From Codonopsis lanceolata (lineage: Eukaryota > Streptophyta > Magnoliopsida > Asterales > Campanulaceae), in contig CM028379.1 in assembly GCA_013146195.2 (NCBI GenBank), positions 106,738,793 to 106,802,792 of the forward strand: DNA of 64,000 bases. Reading direction: 5' to 3'. A program made the translations under genes and the position numbers. The notes beneath the pieces are model-generated. The model did no database searches. It had not been told where the DNA came from and saw nothing but the letters and a program-made list of their open reading frames with translations. Shown here one piece after another: positions 23,824 through 36,500 of this stretch. Every line of letters begins with the position of its first letter. Positions within the stretch are counted from its first letter, which is position 1.

Positions 23824-24711
23824 TAAAATTTAATTAATTAAACATTATCTAATATTTACATAGCATGCATGATATAATATTCTAAATTTTATTCATAGTA
23901 ACGGGAAAAGACTAGTAGGTGGGATCTACCTCTTAAAGCGTGAATGTCTGAACCCGGTATATACGCCTATGTTTTAGCCTACTAGGCGTTTGAAGTTTTT
24001 AGGTGTGCTTCCTCTGTCCTTCCGAGAAGGGAAGTCTTTTTTTATCTCATCATCATCATCATATTCTCATATCATCATATCTTCCACGGGATTTTTGCAG
24101 TGTAACAATATCTTTTATGTTTGGATCGACTTGCCGGGGCAAGAACTGGATCTTCGGATGGCTCGCTCGGGGCAAAGAAGGAAGCAGCAGCTTCTTCTGC
24201 GAGCATAGGAGAGATCAGATGGAGTGTGTGAGTGTGTGTTGCGAGTTTATCAGAAAATGAGGGTTTGTTAATAATGAGAACCTGAGGCTTCTATTTATAG
24301 GAGAAAACGCAAACGCAAACGGCAGTGTTTTCTCTCACATATTTGCATGGCGTGCCAGGTGTCGACCTAGGAGCGAGACAGAGGTCAGCTGGCAGGCAGC
24401 CGCTTCGTGCATTATTCATAAACGGTAGTGTTTTCATCTGGATATGAAGAGTGGGCAGAAGGCGCGACTCTCATGGATGGGGAGCGACACCCTTGCATGG
24501 GGAGCGGCTCCATCTGTTGTTTTAACGACCAAATCCATCTTTCAGTTTAAGCCTTAATCAAGTTTTTATATGTATCAGTTAACTCCCGTTAAGTCCAGTT
24601 GCCTACAACACTAACGGAAAGTAACGTTTGTTAGTCCAATCAATTTATAAATTATATTTTATCATTGTTATAGGACATCATATCATAGGATACGAAATTG
24701 GGGTGTCTACA
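23287..24711 (-). repeat. Family A LTR, uninterrupted copy (1425 bp)
   Basis: The plus-strand right end is GGGGTGTCTACA. The left end reads TATCAAAACCCC, a mutated TGTGAGAACCCC. TATA box (CTATAAATAG on minus) lies at 24291-24300. It has a primer-binding site on one side and a PPT-like CCATTGCTTGAGAG (minus, 24712-24725) on the other, so internal sequence of the same family abuts both ends. It is the reference for the interrupted copy at 8400-20263. Confidence 0.88.
23745..23820. repeat. (AT)n microsatellite in LTR A
   Basis: About 76 bp, at the same LTR position as 8799-8873. Confidence 0.95.
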
Positions 24712-25636
24712 CTCTCAAGCAATGGCAAAAATCGTCTCGTTACAACAAGCATGATCCATACAAAAAAACAACTCGGCCAACCCAGCCTGTCCCCAATCAT
24801 ACCTCGAAACCTGATACAATCCCCGAAGATAACCCAAAAAGATACACGCAAAGCGCAAGAAGCGTTTGCGAACAAAGTAGAGCCCAAAAAGAAGAACAAA
24901 AATGCTCGGGTAACTCGTTCCACTACCACATCATCGGCATCATTCACATAGCGAGCACTACTCTGAAGCCACTCCCTTACGCTAGGAATGCCTATTTCAT
25001 CACTACTCTTGTAGATGGGCTCAAAGCCCAATAAATCATGAACTTCGTCGTGATGGAACCTGAGATCCAGATCAGGTGAGAAACATATACCATGCCAAAC
25101 AGGAATGCCAGTGATGGCGGAAAAATCAGTCGATGTCATAGTCACTTCCCCCCAAGTAAAATGGAAAGTATAGGTGGTGTCCCACCAGTACTCTCGCAAT
25201 ACCTCGTATATACTTAGAAAGCTAGGGAAATTACCCAACGCACCCATAAACTGAGCAAACCTGGTTTAGTCCACTAGATGTCTTGCCCGAGGAGTAAGAG
25301 ACGCATAAATCTCCTCCACATGATCTGCACTACAACGTATGCGTTGCAGGTTCATTCTAACCTAAAAATAAAAGAAACACATGAATTTATGTTTATAATT
25401 ACATAAAGCATTTGTTGCATGACACATTTATCATTTCTTTTGTCTTTTGTCAACAAATACATTTATTGACTACCATGCATTCTTCTTATCTGTCGAAATA
25501 CTTTTTCATTTTTTATGATTATTTTATTATTATTATTTTCACATCTCATTTCATACATAAAACAATTTCCATTTTTTATCAAAAATATTTTTATTTCCAT
25601 CTACAAAATAGCTCTCATGTCATCACCAAAAGTATC

Positions 25637-25734
<98 letters not shown>

Positions 25735-26457
25735 ATATAAATAACAATATATACATAAATACATAATTAAAAATGTATGTTTTCAAAAAATTATTTCTGC
25801 GTCGTAAAACCCAACTCTTACCATCCAACGGATAAAAATATCACAAAAACTTTTTTTTGTTGCACATAAATACTAACATTGGCATTTTCTATTAGTTATT
25901 CGGTCATTTGGTCAAACGTTGACATGCACTTTCCTTCTAGCTTTGGGTATGAATACTATACACATCTTGGGTCATCCCAAAAAATTCAAAGTCATGAGTC
26001 TTATATCTCTATATATCCATTGGCACAATAATATTACCACTCGTGCCAAATTAACATTTTTACCCATTCAAAATACACAGTCAAAATATGCACAATCAAT
26101 ATTTTTCTACAACAAAACACACATTTTCATGCTAATATAATCTGTCATTTCATCCCATATTATCTCTACATACTAACATTGCAGAAAATATCCAAACAGA
26201 AGACACAAATCATCCGACAAAATTCAAAATTTAAAAATCTCAAAGTAAATGGGTTTGAACAAAATCAAAGAAAAACTTACCGAAGGAGTCAAATTTGAGA
26301 CATAGGAGCATGGATCTCGGTGAATATCCTCTCAATCGTCGGTAGAAAAATGATAGCGAACTTTGTTCCTCTTCAAAAGTTTTTCATCTCGAGCATCTTA
26401 ACCCGATTGGGGGTGTGCAGGAGCTTTTCTTTTGGTAGATCTTGAGGAAGAAGCCAT
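24712..26457 (-). pseudogene. Plant mobile domain (PMD) gene, two exons, degenerate
   Basis: PMD proteins are plant nuclear proteins (MAIN/MAIL family), also carried by transposons. Exon 1 (26457-26281) starts MASSSRSTKRKAPAH and ends at a GTAAGT donor. The intron (26280-25362, 919 bp) contains a long (TTA)n array and ends TTTTTAG. Exon 2 (25361-24712) keeps frame, since exon 1 is exactly 59 codons. Exon 2 carries WWDTTYTFHFTWGEVT and FSAITGIPV, the core of the PMD fold. Two stops in exon 1 and one in exon 2 (before FAQFMGALG) disable it. The 3' end runs into an A LTR, so the C-terminus is lost or was the element's 3' region. Capture by a retroelement is inference; homology is from memory of the motif. 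Confidence 0.72.
25638..25730. repeat. (TTA)n microsatellite in the PMD intron
   Basis: About 93 bp of ATT/TTA units. Long isoleucine- or tyrosine-only ORFs here are artefacts of the repeat. Confidence 0.95.
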
Positions 26458-27169
26458 AATACAAGAAAATGTGTTTGATTTGAACAAGAAATCAAATTTG
26501 AGAAGGAACGAGAAAGACGAAGCAGCAACAACAATGGTAGTGGCTGCTACCATGCGCTCAAATGGGGAAAGGATTTTTTTTCCTTCCATTCCCTTAAGGT
26601 TTGTAATCTTGACACATGAACCCCCTGGATGCCCTATTTGCAGGTTGGCCCATCCAAACAAACTTGAACTTAACAGAATTTGACGACCTTCAACAAGGTT
26701 AACTGCTGGCGACAACACAACATCATGCCTCGTAGATCATCATCACCAAAGCAGTAACAAAGTACTTGGATATATTGCATTTTAATATTTACATGCATCA
26801 AATATCTCATATTCGAAGTTATCTGATTTGTATACATCGCATTCTAAATTCTCTGCAGCATCACACCTTAAAAAACTTATGGCTTTCATACAGTATCACA
26901 TTCTAAACTATCACATTCCACAACAGTATCACATCTTTGTCGACACTTTCATCTTATCTTTTCAAAGAAAAATCTCTCCAAATGATACACACCTGGCACG
27001 TATTTAGAATTCACAACGTTTTTTTTTTAAATCTTTGATCAAACACTTTAAATTCACACGCATTTTCAATATACAAAACATTTTCAGTCCACAAGAATCT
27101 TCAAATACACAAGACATTTCAAAAACATCAAAGACATCTTCAAAATCATGGGACAATTAAACACATAAA
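26458..27169. other. AT-rich region, no gene
   Basis: It holds the sequence upstream of the PMD pseudogene and, from about 27050, irregular copies of a CATTTTCAATYCACA-like repeat that continue beyond the hAT insertion at 28304. The join between minus-strand and plus-strand family A material must lie in or near this stretch; I could not place it exactly. Confidence 0.5.
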
Positions 27170-27407
27170 CAGGCCCGGTTTTGGGGGAGTTTGGAGTGAT
27201 CGACGGAACAGGGCCCCCAATGTAAGAGGGTCCAATTTTATACGTGTAGGATAGTTTTATATGGATATATTATAAATAATGTAATATTGATGAAGTCTTT
27301 TGGCTCAATAGGTCGTGTTTTTGTGTAAGTTGTGAGTGAAACGGAAATCCAAGGTTCAAACCCCTTCCCCCCATTTTTCTATTTTTTTTATTTTGCATCG
27401 ACCGTAA

Positions 27408-27498
<91 letters not shown>

Positions 27499-28295
27499 GC
27501 ATATTATATGATATACTCTCCCGATTTAGTTAAATAAGCCCCTATACTATTTTGAGATGTTTTACGTAAATAATCAACTTTTTAAAAATATGCTTATAAT
27601 TTTTATAATATTTCATCTTTATCATCCACTTGTATTGTAATTATAATGATTGTGGTTAATATTTTATTTATTTATTACCATCTTCAAATCTACTTATATA
27701 TGTTTTAATTACCCTGGAATCTAATAAATAAAGAGTTACTATATAAAGATAAATATTTTGTATTCGCTTTCAGCAAAGTTATTCAACCTTAATTTTATTT
27801 TGCGTTCGCTAAATTTACTTATAAAAAAAGTTAGTTGACCATCAATTTTTTTATTTGAGTCATTAAAAATAACAATTTATTGGGTATATAGTATCAATAT
27901 TTCAAGAAAAAATCAAATTTTATTGTTATGTTACTATCATTTTTAAATATTTCTTATGTTTATTTCATTCTTTACCTTTTCAGTTGATTGTTTTTTAACT
28001 TGAATTTATAGTGCATAATATATGTTACCAAAAAAATATCCATCCAGATGTCAAAACATAAATAAAAGAAAAAAATTGATTGAGTATATTTTTTTTATTT
28101 TAACGAATGAAGAATAACAGTTTTCAGTAATTATTTTATACTTATTTTCTTATATGTTTGGGTATTATCCATTTTCAATACTTCAAATGATGAAAAGTCA
28201 AATATATTATTCATCTAAAATTCTTATGTTTATAATTTTAAGGACACCTTATTTTCTTTTCGCTCTGGACCTCTCAAAGGTCAGGACCATCTCTG
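27170..28295. mobile_element. hAT-type element, non-autonomous
   Basis: Perfect 8-bp TSD CACATAAA at 27162-27169 and 28296-28303. The ends start CAG on both sides: left CAGGCCCGGTTTTGGGGGAG, right (reverse complement) CAGAGATGGTCCTGACC, imperfect but consistent with Ac-like hAT ends. The 1126 bp contains a (TTA)n array and no transposase frame. It splits an AT-rich tandem repeat. Box A-like (27301-27312) and box B-like (GGTTCAAACCCC, 27353-27364) motifs suggest a tRNA-derived piece inside. Confidence 0.75.
27407..27495. repeat. (TTA)n microsatellite
   Basis: About 89 bp, inside the hAT-type element. Confidence 0.93.
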
Positions 28296-28303
28296 CACAT
28301 AAA

Positions 28304-29030
28304 ACATTTTTAATTCCACAAACACTTTAAATTGAAGAAACACTTTTATTTGATAAAGCATTTTACTTTGATAAAACATTTTCTATTGATAAAGCACTTT
28401 AAATTTGATAAAACACTTTTAAATTGATAAAGCGTTTTCAATTCCACAAACATCTTGATTTGATAAAGCACTTTTAAATTGATAAACCATTTTCAATTCC
28501 ACAAACATCTTGATCTGATAAAGCATTTTACTTTGATGAAGCATTTTAAATTTGAAAAATCACTTTCAATTCCACATGCATTTTAAATTTGATGAAGCAT
28601 TTTAAATTTGATAAAACACTTTCAATTCCACGCCGTCTTTTAAATTTGATAAAGAATTTTAAATTCCACATGTCTTTAAATTTCATAAAGTATTTTAAAT
28701 TCCAAATTTTTTAAATTTGATAAAGCATTTTCAATTCCACATGTCTTTAAATTTAATAAAGCATTTTCAAATCCACGTGTTTTTAAATTTCATAAAGCAT
28801 TTTCCATTCCATATTGTCTTTTAAATTTCATAAAGGATTTTCAATTCCACATGTCTTTTAAACTTCATAAAGCATTTTAAATTCCACATTTTCTTTTAAA
28901 TTTGATAAAGCATTTTCCATTCTAAATCATCTTTTAAGTTTCATAAATTAGCATTTTGAATTCCACATGTCTTTACATTAGATAAAGTATTTTCATTTTG
29001 ATCAAGCATTTTAAATTGATATTTCCATTT
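28304..29030. repeat. AT-rich minisatellite of about 30-40 bp units
   Basis: Some 20 irregular units of TTTGATAAAGCATTTTMAAT followed by TCCACATGTCTTTAAA or variants. It lies just upstream of a plus-strand A 3' LTR, matching the position of the B minisatellite relative to its 3' LTR, so it is probably the 3' untranslated tandem repeat of a family A element. Confidence 0.85.
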
Positions 29031-29187
29031 TATGAAGCATATAAAAAAATAAAAATAAAAACTCAAAATAAATGAAAAAAATCTTTCCTGCAATGTTTGT
29101 CCCGAAATTGGGAGTCTATTTCTTCTAAACAACATTTGTTTGCTTGTAAACTTGTGTTCACTTGAAAACTCCATCGTTGAGAGGCTC

Positions 29188-30582
<1,395 letters not shown>

Positions 30583-30742
30583 GTTGCTTGTGAGCTTTGA
30601 CACAAGGGAGGCTACAAGAGCGTACGAAGCAACCTGGGCATTTGTGTTTTGACTCATTCGATTTACACTCTTCGCATAATGCTAATACTACTGCTCTAGT
30701 CGGGTTTGGGTTTGCTTGAGAGGTCTTCTCTGGCTTCCCCAT
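30583..30742 (-). pseudogene. 5' exon of a zf-HIT (BCD1-like) gene, truncated by an LTR
   Basis: The minus-strand ATG at 30742 opens a clean frame of 53 codons that ends at the LTR edge. It encodes MGKPEKTSQ, then a zf-HIT finger: Cys23, Cys26 (CEEC), Cys35, Cys38 (CPGC), Cys43, Cys47 and His51. The finger stops after HKQ, just before its last cysteine. This fits the N-terminus of the box C/D snoRNA assembly protein BCD1 (ZNHIT6-like), which acts in the nucleus in snoRNP biogenesis. No stop or frameshift is present, unlike every element ORF in the window, so the insertion is probably younger than the element decay around it, or the finger is under constraint elsewhere. The rest of the gene was not found here. 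A different zf-HIT family member is possible. Confidence 0.82.
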
Positions 30743-31530
30743 GATTGTGTGTCTGTGTGTTTTGGTGTTGGGGGGGGGGATTTGGGTGCAGTATTGGGTT
30801 GATTAATCGAAATCACATAAAGAGAAGAAGGGCAGAGACGAAGGTTAGGGTATGAAACACAAAGAGAGAGGAAAAGTACCGACGATGAAGGAGGAGACAA
30901 CGGAGATGTGACTGTGTGTGTGTGTGTGTTTCTATTTCTTGGCTTGAAGGTGACAGGCTTGGGTCAGAGTAGTGGTTTCCAGACTGGGGGAAGAAGTGGC
31001 AGCCATGGAGATCGTTGGGACTGGAACTGTGGCTTAACTATTGGGTTTACAAAAAGTGGTGAAGAAGGCCTTATGGCCATTTTTTAAACTTTAGGGATTC
31101 TATTGTATATTTGATATAAGTTAAGTTTGAAAAAAAATCGTATTAGCTCTTACTAAATGTACATGGGCAACTTAACGTATTTCGCTAACGGCATCCATCA
31201 AAAGGACTGTCACTGAAAAAATTTAATACTCAAAGGACCCAAATTAGATTTTTTTTTGTTGAGGGACTAAGATTGGGCTGTCCCTCCCTCCATTTCTCTC
31301 ACTCACTTTTTTTTTCAACCATTTTATTTTTTGGAAAATTGTATTTTTTTCTTCTTTTAGTATTTTTGAAAAAGGTTTTTATTTTGAAATATGTTATATA
31401 CTAATTGAAACTATAATGTATAGTCAGTCTTTAGTGGTATCGTGAAGCCCACCTAAGAACCATGAACTAAGAACAAATTCTCCACATTTTGGATACCTAA
31501 TGTAAAGTCACTCCTATTAAAAGATCTCCT
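30743..31530. other. Upstream region of the zf-HIT gene
   Basis: Probably 5' UTR and promoter of the truncated gene (minus strand). It contains a G run (30770-30779) and a short (TG)n at 30914-30930. A 70-codon frame on the minus strand (30900-30688) overlaps the zf-HIT start in another frame and is not supported. Nothing else was recognised. Confidence 0.4.
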
Positions 31531-31690
31531 AAAGGGTGGCCCAATGGTAGAGATGGTTCACAAAGTGTGAGGTCTCAGGTTCGATCTCTTCCCATGCCCT
31601 TGAGGAGAATAATTGTGAGATGGTACCATTTTTTAGAATTGTAACCGCTCAGCTACCCTATTTTTCTTTTTAAACCGCAAAAGTCCACTT
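31531..31690 (+). mobile_element. tRNA-derived SINE
   Basis: Box A TGGCCCAATGGTAG (31537-31550) and box B GGTTCGATCT (31578-31587), 27 bases apart as in tRNA-derived SINE heads, followed by a tail ending in a T-rich/A-rich stretch. The 3' limit is uncertain because the tail is duplicated at 31789. Confidence 0.6.
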
Positions 31691-31940
31691 TCATTATTAT
31701 AGTTTTAGGACATTGTAGCGTAGGGGTACAAAATTGGGGTGTCTACAACAGTGCTTGGTGCATGGGTATTTTTGGAAGAAAATAAATAAGTAACCGCTCA
31801 GCTACCCTATTTTTCTTTTTAAACCGCAAAAATCCACTTTCATTATTTTTTTTCCCAAAAATACCCACGTACCAAGCACCGTTGTAGACACCCAAATTTT
31901 GTACCCCTACGCTACAATGTCCTAAAACTATAATAAAATA
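31645..31940. repeat. Snap-back duplication at the edge of a solo LTR
   Basis: Block TAACCGCTCAGCTACCC...TTTCATTAT occurs directly at 31646-31700 and 31790-31847. Between them, 31701-31775 is the reverse complement of the LTR A start plus its host flank (31855-31935): both arms contain CTACGCTACAATGTCCTAAA and CAAGCAC next to the LTR end. So the junction 'flank + LTR start' was copied in inverted orientation beside itself. Confidence 0.85.
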
Positions 31941-32412
31941 TAAATTATAAATCAAATGGTCTAAATGATATTACTTTCCGTTATGTTTCATAAAACAGGA
32001 CTTAATGGAACTTAACATAGCTTAACGAAGAAAACAAAGCAGGAAGGACTAAACTTCAAAAGAGGAAGAAGGAAAAAAAGCAAAGGGGGTGCTGCTCCCC
32101 CACCCTTGGAGCCGCACAAAAGGGTGGGGTGCCGCTCCCCTTTCCTTCTTCTCCCATCCAGCTGAAACATTGTCATTTCTCCAAGCTGCCTCGTGCGTTT
32201 TGCGTTGTCTCGCTCTCCAGCTGCTTCCACCTGGTGCCTTGCAGTCCAATTTGAGCCTATAAATAGAGGCCTCCAACCTCTTCATTCCATGGCACACAAC
32301 TCCTCAACACACACTCACACATACAGCTCTCATCTACTAGCAAAAGCCTCCTCACCCCGCGACGAGCCATCCGAAGATCCAGTCCTTGCCCCGACAAGCC
32401 GATCAAAATATG

Positions 32413-32448
<36 letters not shown>

Positions 32449-32476
32449 TACACACACACACTACACAAGAAGAAAA
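31883..32476 (+). repeat. Solo LTR of family A, 5' part
   Basis: Starts TGTAGACACCC; TATA box TATAAATAG at 32258-32266. Together with 37788-38314 it forms an LTR flanked by a perfect 5-bp TSD, ACCGT (31878-31882 and 38315-38319), with no internal region, so it is a solo LTR. It is interrupted by a LINE; about 200 bp present in the 29188-30582 LTR is missing at the LINE junctions. Confidence 0.87.
32402..32464. repeat. (AC)n-rich microsatellite
   Basis: ACACAT/AC repeats at the place in LTR A where other copies have GAGTAT, ATC or A-rich tracts. Confidence 0.9.
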
Positions 32477-33550
32477 CTCTCGCTCTAACTAGGCCTATGT
32501 TCGCTAGGATATGTGTCAAAGTGGAGGTGGCTGATTCTCTACCATCCAGAATTTGGGTTGGTATTGGTAAAGATAATGGATTTTGGCAGTCGCTGGATTT
32601 TGAAGGCAATGTTAACTACTGTACTGGTTGTGGTTTGTTGGGTCACATAAAAGAATATTGCTGTAAAGGTCATCGTCGAGGGAATATTAATGATATAGAG
32701 GCGAAACAGGATGTTGCTCCTATCAAGGTGCATCGGGATGCTAAGGACATTGGTGGTAAAGAGCCAACAGGTAAGGATGGGGCTTTGCCCAAAGTTTCTG
32801 TGCAGGATATTAACATCCCTTCTAGTGTTGAAGGTGAGGGTGTCAATGTTTCTCAGGCTTACGTGCAATCCAATGGCAAAGCGAAGGATGTTGATGTAGG
32901 TAATAAGCAAAAAGTTTTGGGTGAAGGAGTTAATCGTAATACAATGAAATGGGTTCCAGTCAATTCAACCAAAGCTCCCCAACATGGCTCTCCTTCCAAT
33001 GCAAAGGATGTTAACGGTATTTCCAAGGAAGTTGAGGTTATCGATGTTATGGAAAAGGAGTTTAATAACGATGGCATAAAGAGTATCAATACCCTAAGGC
33101 GGGATAATACGGTTCATCCAACAAAACAAAAGGTTGATGTTCCTACGTATAATACGTTTGATGTGTTAGCAAGTCTCCATGAGGATCCTGGTGATGAGCC
33201 TCCTGGAGAGTTTGAGCCCGTGGATGTTTGCCCTAGCTCTTTTTTAGATATGGCTTAGGATGTCTGTAGGGCATGGGCTGTGGCAGAGATGGAGGTCTTA
33301 TGGAATGATTTAAAGAGCATCCCCTCCGGCTCCTATCATAAGGCAAAGTCAATTGATGGGGAAGGTTTGTCGGGTTCTCATGATACTCCCTTTCGATTCT
33401 TTTTACACAGATTCGGACATTGGCTCAGTCTCTCTCAAACCAGCTTTTGTGCAATTTTGTGATAATGCCAGATTCAGGCATACGAATAACAAGTCTGTTC
33501 GGTTAACTAGGGCTGCTGCAGCTAAAGCCCAGGCAATGCTCTCTCTCTAA
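32477..33550 (+). pseudogene. LINE ORF1 C-terminal half
   Basis: Starts inside the DUF4283-type domain (KTLALTRPMFARICVKVEV) and continues through SRIWVGIGKDNGFW and a zinc knuckle CTGCGLLGHIKEYC (about 32618-32662). It then runs through a long low-complexity linker to a stop at 33258; a frameshifted tail ends in a basic RLTRAAAAKAQ motif at about 33550. The N-terminal about 215 residues are missing through 5' truncation. Binds element RNA in active families. Confidence 0.8.
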
Positions 33551-33559
33551 CCTGTTTTT

Positions 33560-36500
33560 ATGTTGATTCTCCTATGGAATGTTAGGGGTGTGTGTAACAA
33601 AAAACAACTATGGACAATCTTTGCTTACTTAAGTGTCAAAATAATCCTAGTCTATGTGTTATCTTAGAGCCTAAAGTTTCAGGTGATTATATTGGTAGAC
33701 TTGGTCGTCGGTTGGGCTTTGCTAATACTCTCCATGCTAATCCTATTAACATGCATATTTGGTTACTTTGGGATAACCATCTGAAAGTCTCTTTAATTGC
33801 TGCCACTAATCAGTTCATCTCAGTTTTGATTAATGGTGGTGTTGATTTTAAAATTATTGCATCCTTTGTTTATGCGAAATGAACTCGGGAGGAACGTCAA
33901 GATCTTTAGGCAGATTTGGTTTCCTTTTCGGGTCAGATTTCCAGACCTTAGATTGTAGGGGGGATTTTAATGCTATCTCCCACACTAATGAAAAGATTGG
34001 TGGAGGTCCTTGTGATGTTCATTGCATGGAAGATTTTAACCGTTTTTTGCTTCAAGCTGGGTTGGATGACGCTGGTTTCGAGGGTAGTCGGTTTACTTGG
34101 TGCAATAGCCATATAATTGGTCGTCGAATTTGGAAACGGCTGGATAGAGTTTTGGTTAATGGAGACTACAAGGCTGCTCTTCCTGCCCTTCGCATTCAGC
34201 TCTTAATTTCGACTGTCTCTGATCATGTGCCTTTGTTAGTTGGTTTTCAGAAGGAATTTAAACGCAGAGGGGCTTTCCATTTTCAACGTATGTGGCTGGA
34301 TCACCCAGATTTCTTGAATTTCGTTAAAGTGCGGTGGTCTTATTCAGTAGTTGGTTCCCCTTTAGATATTCTTTTTAGGAAGTTAAAAACTTTGAGGCCA
34401 GCTCTTAAATCTTGAAATTGGAATGTTTTTTGCCATGTGCAGTACAAGTTGACGGCTCAAAAAGACACCATTATTCGGCTTGAACATGAATTACAACAAG
34501 GCAGTAATGCTGATACAGATAGGTTATTGGTGGAAGCTCGCTCAGGTTTTGATCAACTCGTTAAATGGGATGCAGAGATGCTTTGGTTGAAATCTCGACA
34601 ACGTTGGTTGGTGGATGGTGATAGGAACAACTCTTACTTTCACGCGAGCATTAGGATCGTTTGAGACATAACAAAGTTAGTCTTCGTCTTGCAGATGACA
34701 CGCTCAGTGACGATGCAGCTACAGTTGGTCAGATAGCTGTGGACTATTTCAGTGATATGTTTGCTTCCAAATCTCATGTTGTTGATGGAAGTCTGTTTAG
34801 GTACCTGCCTTCTGGTTTGAGTGATTCTGATAATTTTTCTCTTCAGTGTGTGCCTACAGATGAAGAAATTTGGGAAGCAGTCAAGAATTTGGATCCTAAT
34901 AGTGCTCCGGGCCTGGATGGATACACAGGTTGGTTCTTTCAAGGCTGCTGGGAGATTGTTAAATTAGAGGTTACTGCGGCAGTAAGGGATGTGTTTCTGG
35001 GTAGTCCTCTCCCTAGGGGTATTGCAGCTACCTCTTTGGTTCTCATTCCTAAGGTTGATCGTCCTGAAGCCTTGGGGGATTTGAGGTCGATTAGTCTTTG
35101 CAATTTTATCTGTAAAGTTATCTCTCGAGTTTATGTTTCTCGTCTCTAAAAAATTCTCCGAAAGTTGGTGTCCATGGAACAGTCGGGTTTTGTTAAAAAC
35201 CGTAATATCCAGGAAAATATTTTGTTGGCTCATGAGCTTGTTTATCACATTGATTCTAAAGTCCGTGGGAGTAATGTAGTTTTCAAATTCGACATGTCCA
35301 AGGCTTATGATAGGTTGGAATGAAATTTTCTTTTGGGCGCTTTACATGCTATGGGCTTTAATTCTGAAAACTATGCTTTGGTTCATCGACTCATGTCCAA
35401 CATTTGGTATTCTATTAATGTTAATGGGGAGTTTACTGGCTTTTTTCATTCCTCTAGAGGTGTTCGGTAAGGAGATCCTCTTTCTCTGCTCCTTTTTATT
35501 TTAGCTCAAGAGGTTCTCTCTTTTATCATCAGCAGGGCTATTCAAAGGGTTTCCCTTATCATCATGGGCATGGGGGTGTGCAGGTGTCCCATCTTTTATA
35601 TGCAGACGACATGCTTGTTTTTTGCAATGCTTCAAAGTCTTCAGTGCAGGGGCTTCGAAAATTTTTTACAGCTTATGAGGGTTCCTCAGGTCAGTTGATT
35701 AATATCCAAAAGAGCGGTTTCTTTGTTAACACGCGTTGTAGTAACAGGTCTATTCGGTAGTTGGCCTTGTGGTCTGGTTGCTCTCAGAAGTTTTGGCTTG
35801 TGAAATACCTCGGAATCCCCCTTTTTAAGGGTCGTATGAAGCGGATTTACTTTAAAGATCTTGTCTCCCGCTTGCTCGCTAGGATTAATGGTTGGAGATC
35901 TCGTATTTTGTCTTTTGGAGCCAAAATTACTCTGGTGAAATCAGTTCTTTTTAGCATTCCCATTTATTCCCTGGCTTCGATGGCTGTTCCGAAGTCAGTT
36001 ATCGCGCATATTGATAGGGCTATTACAGATTTTTAATGGAGTGCTAATGGGGATCACATGACTCATTGGGTGATGTGGCATCTGGTTTATCGTCCCTTGG
36101 AGGAAGGGGGTTTGGGTATCCGCTCTTTACAGCAAGTCATGGACTCGATGCACGCTAAACTTGCTTGGAATGCAATGCATGGGTAGTCTCTTTGGGCGCA
36201 TTTTTGCAAGCTCAAATATGGGGTTGATCAATCGGTCATTTTATCTAAGAATAGGTCTCTTCCTTGGAAGGCTATTTTGAATCAGATGGGTAACATTTTG
36301 GAATGTAGTAGATGGGTTGTTGGAAAAGGTTATCTCCTTTTGGGATTCTAACTGGTGTGGTACGCGTTTGGTCGGGCCGCATCCTATGGATCATAATCTG
36401 CTGTCCGTAATGCTGCCCTGATCCTTGCAGAGCTGTGCAATCTTTTGTCTTCTGATCTCCATCCCGACATCCTTCAGCTTCGGTTAAGTGCAGACCCAGA

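Noticed and set aside
27301..27364. tRNA-like box A and box B motifs
   Set aside because: Not annotated as a tRNA gene: no acceptor stem or cloverleaf pairing is evident, and it lies in a hAT-type element. At most a SINE fragment.
30688..30900. 70-codon frame overlapping the zf-HIT start
   Set aside because: Different frame from the recognisable zinc finger; low-complexity Pro/Ser sequence, no homology.
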